A stretch of DNA of 64,000 nucleotides from Winogradskyella helgolandensis (GCF_013404085.1 NZ_JABFHO010000001.1:4105501-4169500), one strand, 5' to 3'; positions 45,308-54,747 are shown, counted from the first letter of the stretch. Translations and numbers: made by a program. Notes: generated from the sequence alone by a model not told the origin.

Positions 45308-45322
45308 AATCACATATACATC

Positions 45323-45730
45323 ATGAAATTTCAATTCAATAAAAATTATTTAGTACTCGCACATAGCCTATTTCTTATAGAATTAGCCATCGCTTTCATC
45401 ATTAAAACTGGATTTATTCGCTACACATTTGGCGATTATCTCGTTGTTATTTTACTATATGCAATTATTAGAGGATGCACCAACTTGAATGTGAGGGCGT
45501 CGAGTGTGGTCGTCCTCTTAATTGCTTATGGTATCGAATTACTTCAACTCACCCCATTCTTAACCTACTTTAATTTACAAGATAGTTTTACGGCTAAACT
45601 CATTTTCGGTAGCACATTCCATGTTACCGACTTGCTCGCTTATACGCTAGGAATACTGACGGTTTTAGCTATTGAATCGTCGATTTTAAAACTACAAAAC
45701 AGACAAAATATAAGATTATGGAAACTATAA
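45323..45730 (+). CDS. DUF2809 membrane protein
   Basis: 135 residues, about four TM segments: 'IKTGFIRYTFGDYLVVILLYAIIRG' and 'YGIELLQLTPFLTYFNL ... LIFGSTFHVTDLLAYTLG' are characteristic of DUF2809. Overlaps the DUF1361 gene by 13 bp. Confidence 0.85.
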   Translation: MKFQFNKNYLVLAHSLFLIELAIAFIIKTGFIRYTFGDYLVVILLYAIIRGCTNLNVRASSVVVLLIAYGIELLQLTPFLTYFNLQDSFTAKLIFGSTFHVTDLLAYTLGILTVLAIESSILKLQNRQNIRLWKL

Positions 45731-46383
45731 AAACTTTAATTCAAGAGCGTTTTAAAACCTTGTCATTAATAACAGTGGCATTACTATTTAGCAGTATTTT
45801 ACTCATGGTACGCATGAAACTCAACAAGTCCTATGCCTTTCTGTTTTTAATCTGGAATGTGTTCTTAGCCATCATACCTTATGCCATAACGATGTATTTA
45901 AATACCACATCAAAACTGAGCAAATTAAAACTTGGATTCTGGTTTATGGCGTGGTTAGCCTTTTTGCCCAATGCACCTTATATTGTCACCGATTTAATTC
46001 ATATTAGAATAGGAAACGATTCCCTTTTATGGCTAGATGTGTTGGTGGTGTTGTCGTTTGCATTGAGTGGCTTATTACTATTCTACGTATCTATAATGGA
46101 TATGCAGAAACTGGTGACTTCTCATTTTAAAAAAATCCCGATTGAAGCTATGAGTATTTCCATTATCTTTTTATGTGGATTTGGGGTTTACTTAGGACGA
46201 TTTCTTCGTTATAATTCTTGGGAAATTATAAGTGGACCACAGTATTTATTTATAGATATTCTAAATATGATTATAGCTCCATTTCAGCATTTTGAAGCTT
46301 GGTTATTTACTTTTGGTTTCAGTGCATTTTTAATCGTAGGCTTTTGGATGTTTAAGAACCCATATCGTATTATAGAGGATTAG
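45718..46383 (+). CDS. DUF1361 membrane protein
   Basis: 221 residues, about seven TM segments; 'FMAWLAFLPNAPYIVTDLIHI' and 'GVYLGRFLRYNSWEI' are the DUF1361 signatures. Last gene of the membrane-protein run. Confidence 0.87.
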   Translation: METIKTLIQERFKTLSLITVALLFSSILLMVRMKLNKSYAFLFLIWNVFLAIIPYAITMYLNTTSKLSKLKLGFWFMAWLAFLPNAPYIVTDLIHIRIGNDSLLWLDVLVVLSFALSGLLLFYVSIMDMQKLVTSHFKKIPIEAMSISIIFLCGFGVYLGRFLRYNSWEIISGPQYLFIDILNMIIAPFQHFEAWLFTFGFSAFLIVGFWMFKNPYRIIED

Positions 46384-46447
46384 GATTAAAAAATTATATT
46401 CATTACAAATCTTTATCTTTAGCTTTAAACTAAGAAAATCAATAATT

Positions 46448-48352
46448 ATGAAAAAGTTAAGTCTCTTATTGGTAATACTTTTATTTGTGATGTCATGTAA
46501 AAACGAAAGACAAGGAGAAGCAACATCTAAAACAATTGGATTACTTACCATTTCAACAGAAAAACCGCAACCTGGAGAAACTATTGACATTACTTACAAT
46601 AACGATAATGTAATAGAGGCATTTTACCAATATATGGTAAACACAAAAAATTATCCTTTAGATATAGACTTAACATCAATTGGAAACAAACATAAGAGTT
46701 CACTGAAAATTCCAGATTCTGCAGAGGCCATAGCATTTATATTTAAAGTAAATGATGCCTACGATGATAACAATAAACTAGGTTACATTTTGCCATTATA
46801 TAACGCTGATGGAGAAGAAATACCCGGATCAAATTCTGCCGCAGCATTTTTTACGACTAGTAATGGAAGTTACTACGGTATCGATACAAAAGACGAAAAA
46901 GTAGAAGCCATTATAAAGAAGGATTTAGAAACTTACCCAGACCTTAAAAAGGATTGGGAGACTACATACTTACAACTGGCCTATATGAATGACAAAAAAG
47001 AGGGTGAAACACTGATTAATTCATATCTGGAAGCCTTATATAAAAATACAAATAAATCTGAAAAAGACTATATGTCTATGATGAGTTTTTACAATACAAT
47101 AAATCAAAAACAAAACTCTGATTCCATTGAAACTATTATCCTTAAAAAATTTCCAAATGGAAATACTGTTAGTTATAATATAGCCGACGCTTTTTACGCT
47201 GAAAAGAACACAGAAAAGAAAGAAAAACTTTTAGCAACCTACCAAAACTTAAATCCGAAATCCAATAACTGGGGAAGTAATATGACAGCCAATTTAGCAA
47301 AATCTTATTTTATAGAAGGTGACATGGAAAAGTTTGAAAAATATTCATCAATGATTGAACATAAAGAAAGTAAAGCTGCAACTTTTAATAATCTTGCGTG
47401 GTCATTGGCTGAGAAAGGTAAAAATTTAGTTGAAGCTGCGAAACTATCTAAAGCATCAATCGACTTGATTACGGAGTTGCAAAATTCCCCAAAAGATAAG
47501 CCAGAATACTTCACTCAAAAACAATATGAAGAAAACCTAAAGTCAGCTTACAACAGGCATGCAGATACTTATGCCTTAATTTTATTTAGACAAGGTAACG
47601 CAAAAGAAGCTATTAAGTACCAAGAAAAAGCACACGACCCAAAAGGGCAAGATGTTGAAGCAAATGCTAGATACATAAGTTACTTAATGGCGGATGAACA
47701 GTATGAAACCGTATTAAATAAAGCTGAAAAATTTATAAAGGATGGCAATAGCGTTGAGGATATAAAAAAAGCATATAAAACCGCTTACTTAAAAGTTAAT
47801 CCAGAATCTAAAGATGTTGAAGAGAAGATAATTACCATAGAAAAAGAAGGCCATGATAAAAATATTTCTGAAATTAAATCTAAAATGCTAGATGAAGTAG
47901 CCCCTGATTTTAACATAAAAAATCTAGATGGTGAAGTCGTCTCATTATCTGCCCTAAAAGGGAAGATTGTTATTTTAGATTTTTGGGCAACATGGTGTGG
48001 TCCTTGCATTGCCTCTTTTCCTGCTATGCAGAATATTGTGACTAAGTATAAAGGTAATGATGATGTAGTATTTCTATTTATAGATACCTTAGAGGATGGT
48101 GAGGATCGCATAGAAAAAGTATCTAAATTTATAGAAAAGAATAAATACGACTTTAATGTTTTAATTGATCCTAAGAATAAGGAGGAAGGAACTTTTGAGG
48201 TCGCAAATACCTACAATATTACTGGCATACCAACAAAGGTGATTATTGGCTCTAACGGAAGAATGAATTTTAAATCTGTTGGTTATAGCGGTTCTGCAGA
48301 GAAGACAGTAAATGAAATTGATATAATAGTTGAACTTTTAAAGAAATCATAA
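46448..48352 (+). CDS. TlpA-like thioredoxin-domain lipoprotein
   Basis: 634 residues. Lipobox LLFVMSCK (Cys ~18), a DUF4369-like N-terminal beta domain, a helical TPR-like middle (~150-480), and a C-terminal TlpA/AhpC-TSA thioredoxin fold (~485-634) with the redox motif WCGPC in 'ILDFWATWCGPCIASFPAM' and cis-Pro in 'NITGIPTKVII'. Periplasmic disulfide reductase or thiol-sensing role expected. Confidence 0.9.
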   Translation: MKKLSLLLVILLFVMSCKNERQGEATSKTIGLLTISTEKPQPGETIDITYNNDNVIEAFYQYMVNTKNYPLDIDLTSIGNKHKSSLKIPDSAEAIAFIFKVNDAYDDNNKLGYILPLYNADGEEIPGSNSAAAFFTTSNGSYYGIDTKDEKVEAIIKKDLETYPDLKKDWETTYLQLAYMNDKKEGETLINSYLEALYKNTNKSEKDYMSMMSFYNTINQKQNSDSIETIILKKFPNGNTVSYNIADAFYAEKNTEKKEKLLATYQNLNPKSNNWGSNMTANLAKSYFIEGDMEKFEKYSSMIEHKESKAATFNNLAWSLAEKGKNLVEAAKLSKASIDLITELQNSPKDKPEYFTQKQYEENLKSAYNRHADTYALILFRQGNAKEAIKYQEKAHDPKGQDVEANARYISYLMADEQYETVLNKAEKFIKDGNSVEDIKKAYKTAYLKVNPESKDVEEKIITIEKEGHDKNISEIKSKMLDEVAPDFNIKNLDGEVVSLSALKGKIVILDFWATWCGPCIASFPAMQNIVTKYKGNDDVVFLFIDTLEDGEDRIEKVSKFIEKNKYDFNVLIDPKNKEEGTFEVANTYNITGIPTKVIIGSNGRMNFKSVGYSGSAEKTVNEIDIIVELLKKS

Positions 48353-48362
48353 TTTTAAACTA

Positions 48363-48399
48363 AAAAAGAGGAAAACAATTAATGCTTTCCTCTTTTTTT
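48363..48399. terminator. Bidirectional terminator between convergent genes
   Basis: AAAAAGAGGAAA ... TTTCCTCTTTTTTT hairpin with A and T runs on both sides. Confidence 0.85.
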
Positions 48400-48449
48400 A
48401 CTCTAATAATGCACTAACAGATGCCATTATGGTTGTCAGAATACTTAAC

Positions 48450-49652
48450 TTATTTTCCATCTACATAATCCTGCAAATAACTAAACCGCTTCGTTAATTT
48501 ACCATTTTCAGTCATCTGAGCACGTTTTAAGATTTCCCGTTCATCATTATTGAAGAAAGCAGGAATCACATGTTCTAAAAACGTTTCACCAAAACCTTCA
48601 CTCGCATCTTTTGGTAATTCACATGGTAAATTATCTACAGCCATTACAGTTATTGCGCCTTTGGCATCGTAAGCCACTTCTTTTTCAGTATGAGGATTGT
48701 AACCATAAAAGGGATCTTCAATAGTTGAAGGTCTAATGGTACTCGCCACAGGACCATCAATATCACAAGAGATATCAGCGACTAAATTAATCCTGAAATC
48801 TGGATGCTTGGCATCTTCTCTCGTAAATAAATAAGGTGCATTATTCCCGTAAAAATGACCTGCTATAAAATAATCGGTTTCTTTAGCATAAGGCATAAAG
48901 TTACTTTCATAACCTGATGGATCTTTATAAAACTTAAAGCGGTCACCTACTTTTCCATCGGTTCGTTTGGCATATTCCATCACATCTGCCATAACATAGA
49001 CAGGCTCTGTAAATTGAGATGTTAAATACAAGGCATCACTAATTTGTTTAATCCCTAAATGATCTAAAATCTCTTTGGCTCCATGTGCTACTTTCCCGGT
49101 TCCAGAAAGTAAAATCTTTATATTAGGAATGGTAATTTTATCTAATTCTGCTTTTACTTCGTTTAAATCGGCGAGTGTCTCAACTTTTGGTAAATTGAAT
49201 AAACCATCTCGCAATCCTAAAGCTCTAAAACCATTATACGCACCAACCAAACCTGCATAACGTCCAAAACCAATTAAACGTGCTCCTGATTTTTTAACGA
49301 TAGTCTCGTGATCAAACATTTCTATATTTTTCTCTAACATGGCTAACAATAATTTCCTATTGTAAGGCTGTTTTTTAATGGTATGCGAGAAGTAGAAATA
49401 TTTCTTATTCGGAATTAAATTTTCAATCGGCACTTCTTTAACTCCAATCATAACATCGGCATGAGAAACATCATCCAACACCTCAAATCCTAATTTTCTA
49501 TAAGCATCGTCAGGAAAGATTCTTATATCCGAAGACTCTACAATAAATGTAGCTTCTGGAAATTGCGTTCTAGCTTCTGCTAAATGTTCAGGTGAAAACA
49601 CCACACGTCTGTCTGGTGGATTTTTACGTTCTTTTATGATGGCGAATGTCAT
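48450..49652 (-). CDS. Saccharopine dehydrogenase / alanine dehydrogenase-like NAD-dependent protein
   Basis: 400 residues. N-terminal AlaDH/PNT domain ('IIKERKNPPDRRVVFSPEHLA', 'SHADVMIGVKEVP'), 'GFGRYAGLVGAYNGFRALG', and a Rossmann-type 'KILLSGTGKVAHGAKEILDHLG', as in lysine-forming saccharopine dehydrogenases (LYS1-type). The reaction would be NAD-linked cleavage of saccharopine to lysine or a related opine reaction; substrate not proven. A TGACA-AAAC-TGTCA inverted repeat lies 25 bp upstream. Confidence 0.85.
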   Translation of the reverse strand: MTFAIIKERKNPPDRRVVFSPEHLAEARTQFPEATFIVESSDIRIFPDDAYRKLGFEVLDDVSHADVMIGVKEVPIENLIPNKKYFYFSHTIKKQPYNRKLLLAMLEKNIEMFDHETIVKKSGARLIGFGRYAGLVGAYNGFRALGLRDGLFNLPKVETLADLNEVKAELDKITIPNIKILLSGTGKVAHGAKEILDHLGIKQISDALYLTSQFTEPVYVMADVMEYAKRTDGKVGDRFKFYKDPSGYESNFMPYAKETDYFIAGHFYGNNAPYLFTREDAKHPDFRINLVADISCDIDGPVASTIRPSTIEDPFYGYNPHTEKEVAYDAKGAITVMAVDNLPCELPKDASEGFGETFLEHVIPAFFNNDEREILKRAQMTENGKLTKRFSYLQDYVDGK

Positions 49653-49782
49653 GGTAATTATAATTTTAAGACTGACAAAACTGTCAAAATCTAATATGGA
49701 ATAATATTTGTACGAATGTAAAAGGATTTATGAGGTTGCGCAACTTTTTTCGTAACTTCGCCGTCCATTTAATTTAAACTTT

Positions 49783-50173
49783 GGGGTCGACTGGTTTTGA
49801 CAGCGAGATTAATTAGATTGTAAGCACGTCGTGTAATGGCATTGACACACGTAAAAGGCTAGACCAAATTTTAAACGGCGAGAATAACTACGCTTTAGCT
49901 GCATAATCTGAATTACAGTAAGATTAAGCCTCGTCCTACTAGGTAGGAGTGCTAAATGTCTCGAGAAAGCCTTAGTTAATGGCGTTCTTTATTAGGCATC
50001 GTAAAAATTGACTTAGATTAGGTAGTGCTCTGATACCTTTTCGAGATTAAGGAGCTAAGCTAAAAGTGGGGTGTCTTTAACCAGCTTTTAGTCGAAAACC
50101 CAAGAAAAGAATAAACGTGTAGAAAGCCTTTTGGTTACTTGTTTGGACGAGAGTTCGATTCTCTCCGACTCCA
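49783..50173 (+). ncRNA. ssrA: Transfer-messenger RNA (tmRNA)
   Basis: Begins GGGGTCGACTGGTTTTGACA and ends GAGTTCGATTCTCTCCGACTCCA; the acceptor stem GGGGTCG pairs with CGACTCC, and CCA is encoded. The T-loop GTTCGATTC is present. The tag reading frame at 49877-49906 reads GENNYALAA-stop, the Bacteroidota-type degradation tag. It rescues stalled ribosomes with SmpB. It directly precedes the cassette array. Confidence 0.97.
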
Positions 50174-50178
50174 CAATT

Positions 50179-50210
50179 AAGCCTGTAAATAATTGATTTA
50201 CAGGCTTTTA
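50179..50210. terminator. tmRNA terminator
   Basis: AAGCCTGTAAAT-AATTG-ATTTACAGGCTTTTA hairpin immediately after the tmRNA CCA end. Confidence 0.88.
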
Positions 50211-50483
50211 TTTGTGTAGGTGCCATTTTGGATGCCATTTTATTCTCTGCTTTTCTGTTAATAACTCTTTCTATTTCCCCCTGTTACTCTAAACTATCCT
50301 GGCTATTTTAGATTATTAATGAATCTATGGAGTTTATTATAACTGTAATCTAAAAGGGCAAACATGCGTGACTTTAAGTATTGTGTATTCCATTTGTTGG
50401 TTGTTAATTTCAATATTAATCACAATCAAGATATAGTAAATAAGTATATCCTTAAGTTATAACCAATATGAGAAACTGAACGA
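50211..50483. other. Gap between tmRNA and first accessory gene
   Basis: About 270 bp with no credible open frame on either strand. Position next to ssrA makes a decayed integrase or attachment region conceivable, but I could not recognise one in translation. Confidence 0.4.
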
Positions 50484-50950
50484 ATGAAAAGAATAAACAT
50501 ATTAATAATTGTGACTTTTACAATCAATGCAATTGCTCAGGATGGTTCTGATATTAAATATGTAAGTGTATCTTACCTTGACAATTCTTATGTTGGAAAA
50601 ATGGCTCATTTGGTTTTTTATAATAGCTCATTTGGTGGATTAAAGTTTGATAACAACGATTTGACTGATAAATTCACAATAGAACTCGAAAATAAAAAAA
50701 ATAGAATTTTCGGAACACAAAGTTGACAATGGAAGCAATAATTGGTTTTCTAAACAATACTTGGAATCAACTGAATTTATGACGGTAATAAAATCCGAAT
50801 TTCAATGTGTAAAAAAAATCGGACTAGATTAAAGTCATTTTATTTCTTGAATACCGAGATAAAAACGGAAAGTTAAACTCTGAAAAATCAAACAGAATAG
50901 AATATGAGTTTCCGAAAAAAATATTGGCTGAAATATTAGTTCGGAATTAA
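50484..50950 (+). pseudogene. Broken gene for a small secreted protein
   Basis: Begins MKRINILIIVTFTINAIAQDG (signal peptide) and runs 80 codons to a stop at 50724-50726, but a +1 shift continues sensibly as VDNGSNNWFSKQYLESTEFM ... KKIGLD, and another shift continues as VILFLEYRDKNGKLNSEKSN ... ILVRN to the stop ending at 50950. Two frameshifts in one gene (or sequencing errors) indicate a decayed accessory gene of about 150 codons of unknown family. Confidence 0.7.
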
Positions 50951-50967
50951 AAAAGCACTAATTACAG

Positions 50968-51045
50968 AACCGCAAATAATTCATTGCTAGTCCTCGCCTA
51001 TTTTCAAAAATCACTATAAACTTCTAATTTTTAAAAAACTAAGTA
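50968..51045 (+). repeat. Decayed attC-like site at the array's left edge
   Basis: AACCGCAAATAATTCATTGC then TAGTCCTCGCCTATTTTCAA, a degraded match to site N (AACACCGTATATAATTTATTGC TAGTTCTAGCCTACTTACGA). The 3' half is unrecognisable. It follows the pseudogene. Confidence 0.55.
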
Positions 51046-51110
51046 AAGTCACGTATAGAAATATCTAAAATATTCTTTAGATTTATAAACTAATAGTAAC
51101 GTGTTATATG

Positions 51111-51143
51111 CAGGATATAGACAATTGTGTATATCCAGTTGTT
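51111..51143 (+). other. Atypical boundary element before the first recognisable cassette
   Basis: Contains GGATATA-GACAATTGTG-TATATCC (7-bp inverted repeat) and then AGTTGTTAAC, where the first rule-obeying cassette opens. It does not resemble sites A-Q. A similar CAGGATAT...AGTTG arrangement precedes the DUF2971 cassette on the minus strand (28989-29035). Candidate attI-like or older boundary; speculative. Confidence 0.3.
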
Positions 51144-51582
51144 AACTACAAGCTGTCTCGCCAACTAACATTTTTCTTAAATTGAAACATCGTAAGCCCT
51201 AATTTGATTGATTACTCAGATGGATAATTAAATCTGAAAAGCATTACGCATTGCTTACGGTTTGACTTCATAAACCAAGAAAAATAGAATTTTAAAAGAT
51301 AATTTAAAGAAACCAATTTTGAGCTTACTCTACTCTATTTGAAATTAAAACAACTAAGATAATTTTAGATTAAAAAGATCTATAAAGTAAATCAAGATTG
51401 AAAAGCTTGTGTTTATCGTTACGGTTGAACTGTACGCAGGAAAACCAATCTGAGCTAAACTGGATTCGCTAAACGGAATAATACGCTTAAACCGTTGCCA
51501 AAATTAGAATTCCTAAATTATATTTATTGGAAAATTTAAAAATCTGAAATCTGTATAAATAGAAAAAAAGCCGGTAGTTAAC
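51141..51582 (+). other. Cassette with no evident gene
   Basis: Opens GTTAACTACA and closes CCGGTAGTTAAC, so it is a proper ~440-bp cassette, but neither strand has an open frame of more than a few dozen codons. It could encode an RNA or be a decayed gene. At 51491 an internal TTAAACCGTTGCC resembles an R' end, perhaps a remnant of a second cassette. Confidence 0.55.
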
Positions 51583-51705
51583 ACCGTGTATATTTAATTG
51601 CTTGGTTTCTGCTTATCTGGAATATTCCTTCGGAATATTCTCAGGTTCGTAAATGTTTATTAACTTAGTTGCTTAACCACGCAACTAACCATACACAAAA
51701 CCGTT
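51580..51705 (+). repeat. attC-like site A
   Basis: AAC at 51580-51582, GTT at 51703-51705. R'' arm GTAGTTAAC (closing the gene-less cassette), R' arm GTTACCACCA. Core stem GTGTAT/ATACAC, central hairpin GGAATATTCC-TTC-GGAATATTC type, and TTAGTTGC/GCAACTAA hairpin. Confidence 0.9.
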
Positions 51706-51714
51706 ACCACCAAT

Positions 51715-52239
51715 TTGAAAAAAACCAGAACTTTAATATTAATCATAGTCATTTCAATAATCTTAAGTGTGATTTATGGAATTACGCACGATTTTATTAC
51801 TTCAAAAATTTCACCTGAATTTTACACAAAACTGACTTTTTTCAATTTTGGAATTTTAGATGATTATTCAAGAGAATTTGGTGGAAATTGGACTTTTGCT
51901 CTCGTTTGGGTTGGATTTTTCTCAACTTGGTGGTTTGGTCTTTTAACTGGACTGATTCTCGGAATTGTCGGAATGAAATACAGCGACGGAAAAAATTTAC
52001 TGAATAAAACGCTGAAATCAATTCTAATCGTAATCGGAATTACAATTCTGTTCGGATTTGTTGGATATGGAATTGCGGAATTAAATCCATCGGAAATTAT
52101 TACAAATTATAATTTCCCATTTGAAATTGAACATAAAGCGGAATTTAATAAAGTTTCGAAAATCCATAATTTTTCATATTACGGAGGAATTGTCGGACTG
52201 ATAATCGGAACGTTGAATCAAATAAAAAACTGGTGGTAA
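51715..52239 (+). CDS. Cassette gene: membrane protein of unknown function
   Basis: 174 residues from a TTG start 10 bp inside the cassette. Four TM segments (ILIIVISIILSVIYGI; FALVWVGFFSTWWFGLLTGLILGIVG; SILIVIGITILFGFVGYGI; YGGIVGLIIGTLN). The stop TAA overlaps the closing R'' arm (TGGTGGTAAC). No known family. Confidence 0.75.
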   Translation: MKKTRTLILIIVISIILSVIYGITHDFITSKISPEFYTKLTFFNFGILDDYSREFGGNWTFALVWVGFFSTWWFGLLTGLILGIVGMKYSDGKNLLNKTLKSILIVIGITILFGFVGYGIAELNPSEIITNYNFPFEIEHKAEFNKVSKIHNFSYYGGIVGLIIGTLNQIKNWW

Positions 52240-52362
52240 CACCGTATAAAAATAATTGCTAAATTAGTGCTTAACCAAAGGTCGTTGCAATTTTGTTACG
52301 TCTGATTTTCCTGCGGAAAATCCTCGCACACAAAACCGCAACTATTCTTATACATAAACGTT
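52238..52362 (+). repeat. attC-like site B (divergent inner sequence)
   Basis: AAC at 52238-52240, GTT at 52360-52362. R'' TGGTGGTAAC, R' GTTGTAGCAC. Outer stem shared with other sites, but the interior differs, with GATTTTCC-TGC-GGAAAATC as its hairpin. Its 3' half matches truncated site beta on the minus strand at 27198. Confidence 0.82.
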
Positions 52363-52388
52363 GTAGCACATTTAAGAAAAAAAAACTT

Positions 52389-52919
52389 ATGGAGGACATT
52401 TATAAAAAATTTACAGTATCTGTACTTCCCCAAAAAAAAATTGAAGAAAGATATTTTGGTAAAATTCCTAAACAACTTGAAATTAATTATGGTGAATGGG
52501 AAATATACTGGGCTAATTATGACGAAGAATTGGATAATGAACCAGAATTTGAAGATGCTATTTCAACCAAATGGTGGAAAGAATATTACATTGATATTGA
52601 GGAATTAAAAATTGAACTTGATAAAATTACTTTAGACATAAATTTTGATAATAAAAATGTGCACAATGTCAAATTAAAATATAGTAAACAAGAAAATTTT
52701 ATAGAAAACTTTCAGTTTAGTATTGATTTAATAGATACAGATTTTAATTTTTTAAATTCACTGTTGGAACTTTGCAATCAATACGAATGTCTTTTAATGG
52801 ACAAAAACAATGGAAATCTATGTAATCCTAATATTCGTGAATTAGCAAAATTAATTGAGAAATCTAATAGGAAAAAGTTTTTAAAAAATCCGATAGAATT
52901 ACTTGAGAATATGAAATAA
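52389..52919 (+). CDS. Cassette gene: soluble hypothetical protein
   Basis: 176 residues. The ATG at 52389 is chosen because the open frame upstream (to 52293) is only attC sequence read through. Acidic, Trp/Tyr-rich N-terminus (NYGEWEIYWANYDEELDNEPEFEDA), no signal or TM. No family recognised. Cassette arms GTTGTAGCAC/GTGCTACAAC. Confidence 0.72.
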   Translation: MEDIYKKFTVSVLPQKKIEERYFGKIPKQLEINYGEWEIYWANYDEELDNEPEFEDAISTKWWKEYYIDIEELKIELDKITLDINFDNKNVHNVKLKYSKQENFIENFQFSIDLIDTDFNFLNSLLELCNQYECLLMDKNNGNLCNPNIRELAKLIEKSNRKKFLKNPIELLENMK

Positions 52920-52930
52920 AAACGTGCTAC

Positions 52931-53053
52931 AACACCGTGTATAATTAATTGCTTTTTCGAGCTTACTTACGAAAATCCCTTCGGATTTTTTATGTCGTGA
53001 GTATTTGTTAACTTAGTCGCTTAACCACGCAACTAACCATACACAATCACGTT
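52931..53053 (+). repeat. attC-like site C
   Basis: AAC at 52931-52933, GTT at 53051-53053. R'' GTGCTACAAC, R' GTTGCCAGTA. Inner hairpin GAAAATCC-CTTC-GGATTTTT, shorter than in the major type. Confidence 0.9.
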
Positions 53054-53074
53054 GCCAGTAATTTAACCAGACCA

Positions 53075-53917
53075 ATGAAATTCAGTTTTATAATTATATT
53101 TTTTCTTCCTATAATTGGTTTCAGTCAGCAAAATATGATTGAAACAGGAAAATCTATAAATGGAATTGAATTTGGGTACTCTACTCTTTTGGATGTAAAA
53201 GAAAAATATGCTTCTGAGATTCTTTCGGACACAATAACTTACAAATGTCCTCATACTGATGAATGTGGAACTACATACAGCAAAGTGAATTCACTTTACA
53301 TAAAAGAATCAGGAATAGTTTTCCAAGCTAATTATGACAATGGAGAATTAATTGAGCAAGTGCGTTTGTATTTACCATTTAAAGGTAAAATTAATAACAT
53401 AACACAAATCGAGTTAGGAAAAACAACTGTTAAAGATATTTATACAAGTTATCCGAATTCAAAACTTACTTCAACTAATAGAAAAAAATATTGGATTATC
53501 AAAAATGACAATATTTCATTTTTAGTTACAAGACTTACTACCGACAATGATTACCCAATTGAACATACCGAAATTGAAAATCGACTAATAAGAGTAATTC
53601 TATTAAATCCTAGTAGAAATCGGATGGATATTGATTTTGAAAATAATTGCAGAGTTCCCTTATTTGCACCTAAAGAAGAGCAACACCAAAATTGTTATGT
53701 TGAGAAACATAAAGGCGGAATATATTATATTAACATTGGTGGACAATCGAGTTACAAAAATGTAAAAAATGGGTATTGGAAAGAATACTATCCGAATCAC
53801 ATTATAAAAGAAGAGGGAAATTATAAAAAAGGGAAGAAAATTGGAGAGTTTAAATATTACGACAAAAACGGAACTTTAATAAGAACTAAAAAACATCGTA
53901 GATTTTTATTTTGGTAA
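53075..53917 (+). CDS. Cassette gene: secreted protein with MORN-like C-terminal repeats
   Basis: 280 residues. Signal peptide 1-18 (ending IGFSQ). The body has one 'CPHTDECGTTY' Cys pair. The last ~60 residues contain NGYWKEYYPNHIIKEEGNYKKGKKIGEFKYYDKNG, the antitoxin-like MORN (toxin_15/MORN_2) repeat pattern of Bacteroidota exported proteins. Periplasmic or surface role, unknown. Longest cassette in the array (~1.02 kb). Confidence 0.75.
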   Translation: MKFSFIIIFFLPIIGFSQQNMIETGKSINGIEFGYSTLLDVKEKYASEILSDTITYKCPHTDECGTTYSKVNSLYIKESGIVFQANYDNGELIEQVRLYLPFKGKINNITQIELGKTTVKDIYTSYPNSKLTSTNRKKYWIIKNDNISFLVTRLTTDNDYPIEHTEIENRLIRVILLNPSRNRMDIDFENNCRVPLFAPKEEQHQNCYVEKHKGGIYYINIGGQSSYKNVKNGYWKEYYPNHIIKEEGNYKKGKKIGEFKYYDKNGTLIRTKKHRRFLFW

Positions 53918-53949
53918 TCTGAACATTAAAACAAATAAAAACTACTGGC

Positions 53950-54076
53950 AACACCGTGTATAATTAATTGCTAAGTTCTAGCCTACTTGCGAAAATTCCT
54001 GCGGAATTTTCACGGGTTCGTTAAAGTTTGCTAACTTAGTTGCTTAACCACGCAACTAACCATACACAAAACCGTT
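53950..54076 (+). repeat. attC-like site D
   Basis: AAC at 53950-53952, GTT at 54074-54076. R'' TACTGGCAAC, R' GTTGTGTTTA. Inner hairpin GAAAATTCC-TGC-GGAATTTTC. Confidence 0.92.
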
Positions 54077-54138
54077 GTGTTTAATTTACACACAAAGCAG
54101 GAATCTTACTAAATTATTCTACTCATTACCAAAGGAAA

Positions 54139-54594
54139 ATGAAAAAAAGCTTATTAATTTTTGTTACTGGACTTATGCTTATTAACTGTCGGAATTCTCA
54201 AAAAAAAGAAAACACGAGTATTGAAGTTAAAAAAACTTTAGATGTACCCTGTCCTGTAACATGGCAGGAATACAAACCTACAAGCGAAGAATTAGAATTC
54301 GAAGTAAGTAACGGAATAGTCACAAAAAAGCCAAATGATTCTATTATTCAACAAATTCGATTTGGGCGAGTTTGGTTTGAAATGATTAACTCAATTGAGC
54401 TTAAAAATAATGGAGGAAAGTGTTATTTAAAAAACTATAGAACTGATGGTTCTTTAGAATCAGAAGGATATTGTACATATTTTGAGCACCCTGTAGTTGA
54501 TTTTACAATGGAAGGTAGCTGGAAATTTTATGATTGTTCGGGTGGTTTAAAAGAAAAAGTAGAATTCTTAAATGGAAATAGAGTAAAAAACTAA
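54139..54594 (+). CDS. Cassette gene: lipoprotein with MORN-like tail
   Basis: 151 residues. Lipobox GLMLINCRN (Cys ~17). 'YLKNYRTDGSLESEGYCTYF ... GSWKFYDCSGGLKEKVEFLNGN' resembles MORN_2-type repeats, so it is a distant relative of the cassette gene at 53075. Starts 63 bp into the cassette. Confidence 0.73.
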   Translation: MKKSLLIFVTGLMLINCRNSQKKENTSIEVKKTLDVPCPVTWQEYKPTSEELEFEVSNGIVTKKPNDSIIQQIRFGRVWFEMINSIELKNNGGKCYLKNYRTDGSLESEGYCTYFEHPVVDFTMEGSWKFYDCSGGLKEKVEFLNGNRVKN

Positions 54595-54598
54595 ACAC

Positions 54599-54724
54599 AA
54601 CACCGTGTATAATTAATTGCTTCGTTTCTGATCATCTGGAATATTCCTGCGGAATATTCTCAGGTTCGTGGGTTTTTGTTAACTTAGTTGCTCAACCACG
54701 CAACTAACCATACACATCAACGTT
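54599..54724 (+). repeat. attC-like site E
   Basis: AAC at 54599-54601, GTT at 54722-54724. R'' TAAACACAAC, R' GTTGTGCTTA. Major-type hairpin GGAATATTCC-TGC-GGAATATTC. Confidence 0.92.
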
Positions 54725-54747
54725 GTGCTTAATTAAAAAAAACGAAA

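Noticed and set aside
50211..50300. Remnant of a phage-type integrase next to tmRNA
   Set aside because: Translations in all frames gave no tyrosine-recombinase motif (R..HxxR..Y); only position suggests it.
52293..52388. N-terminal extension of the cassette gene at 52389
   Set aside because: The 32 extra codons are site B read through in frame; the cassette boundary lies at 52360, so the ATG at 52389 is the likely start.
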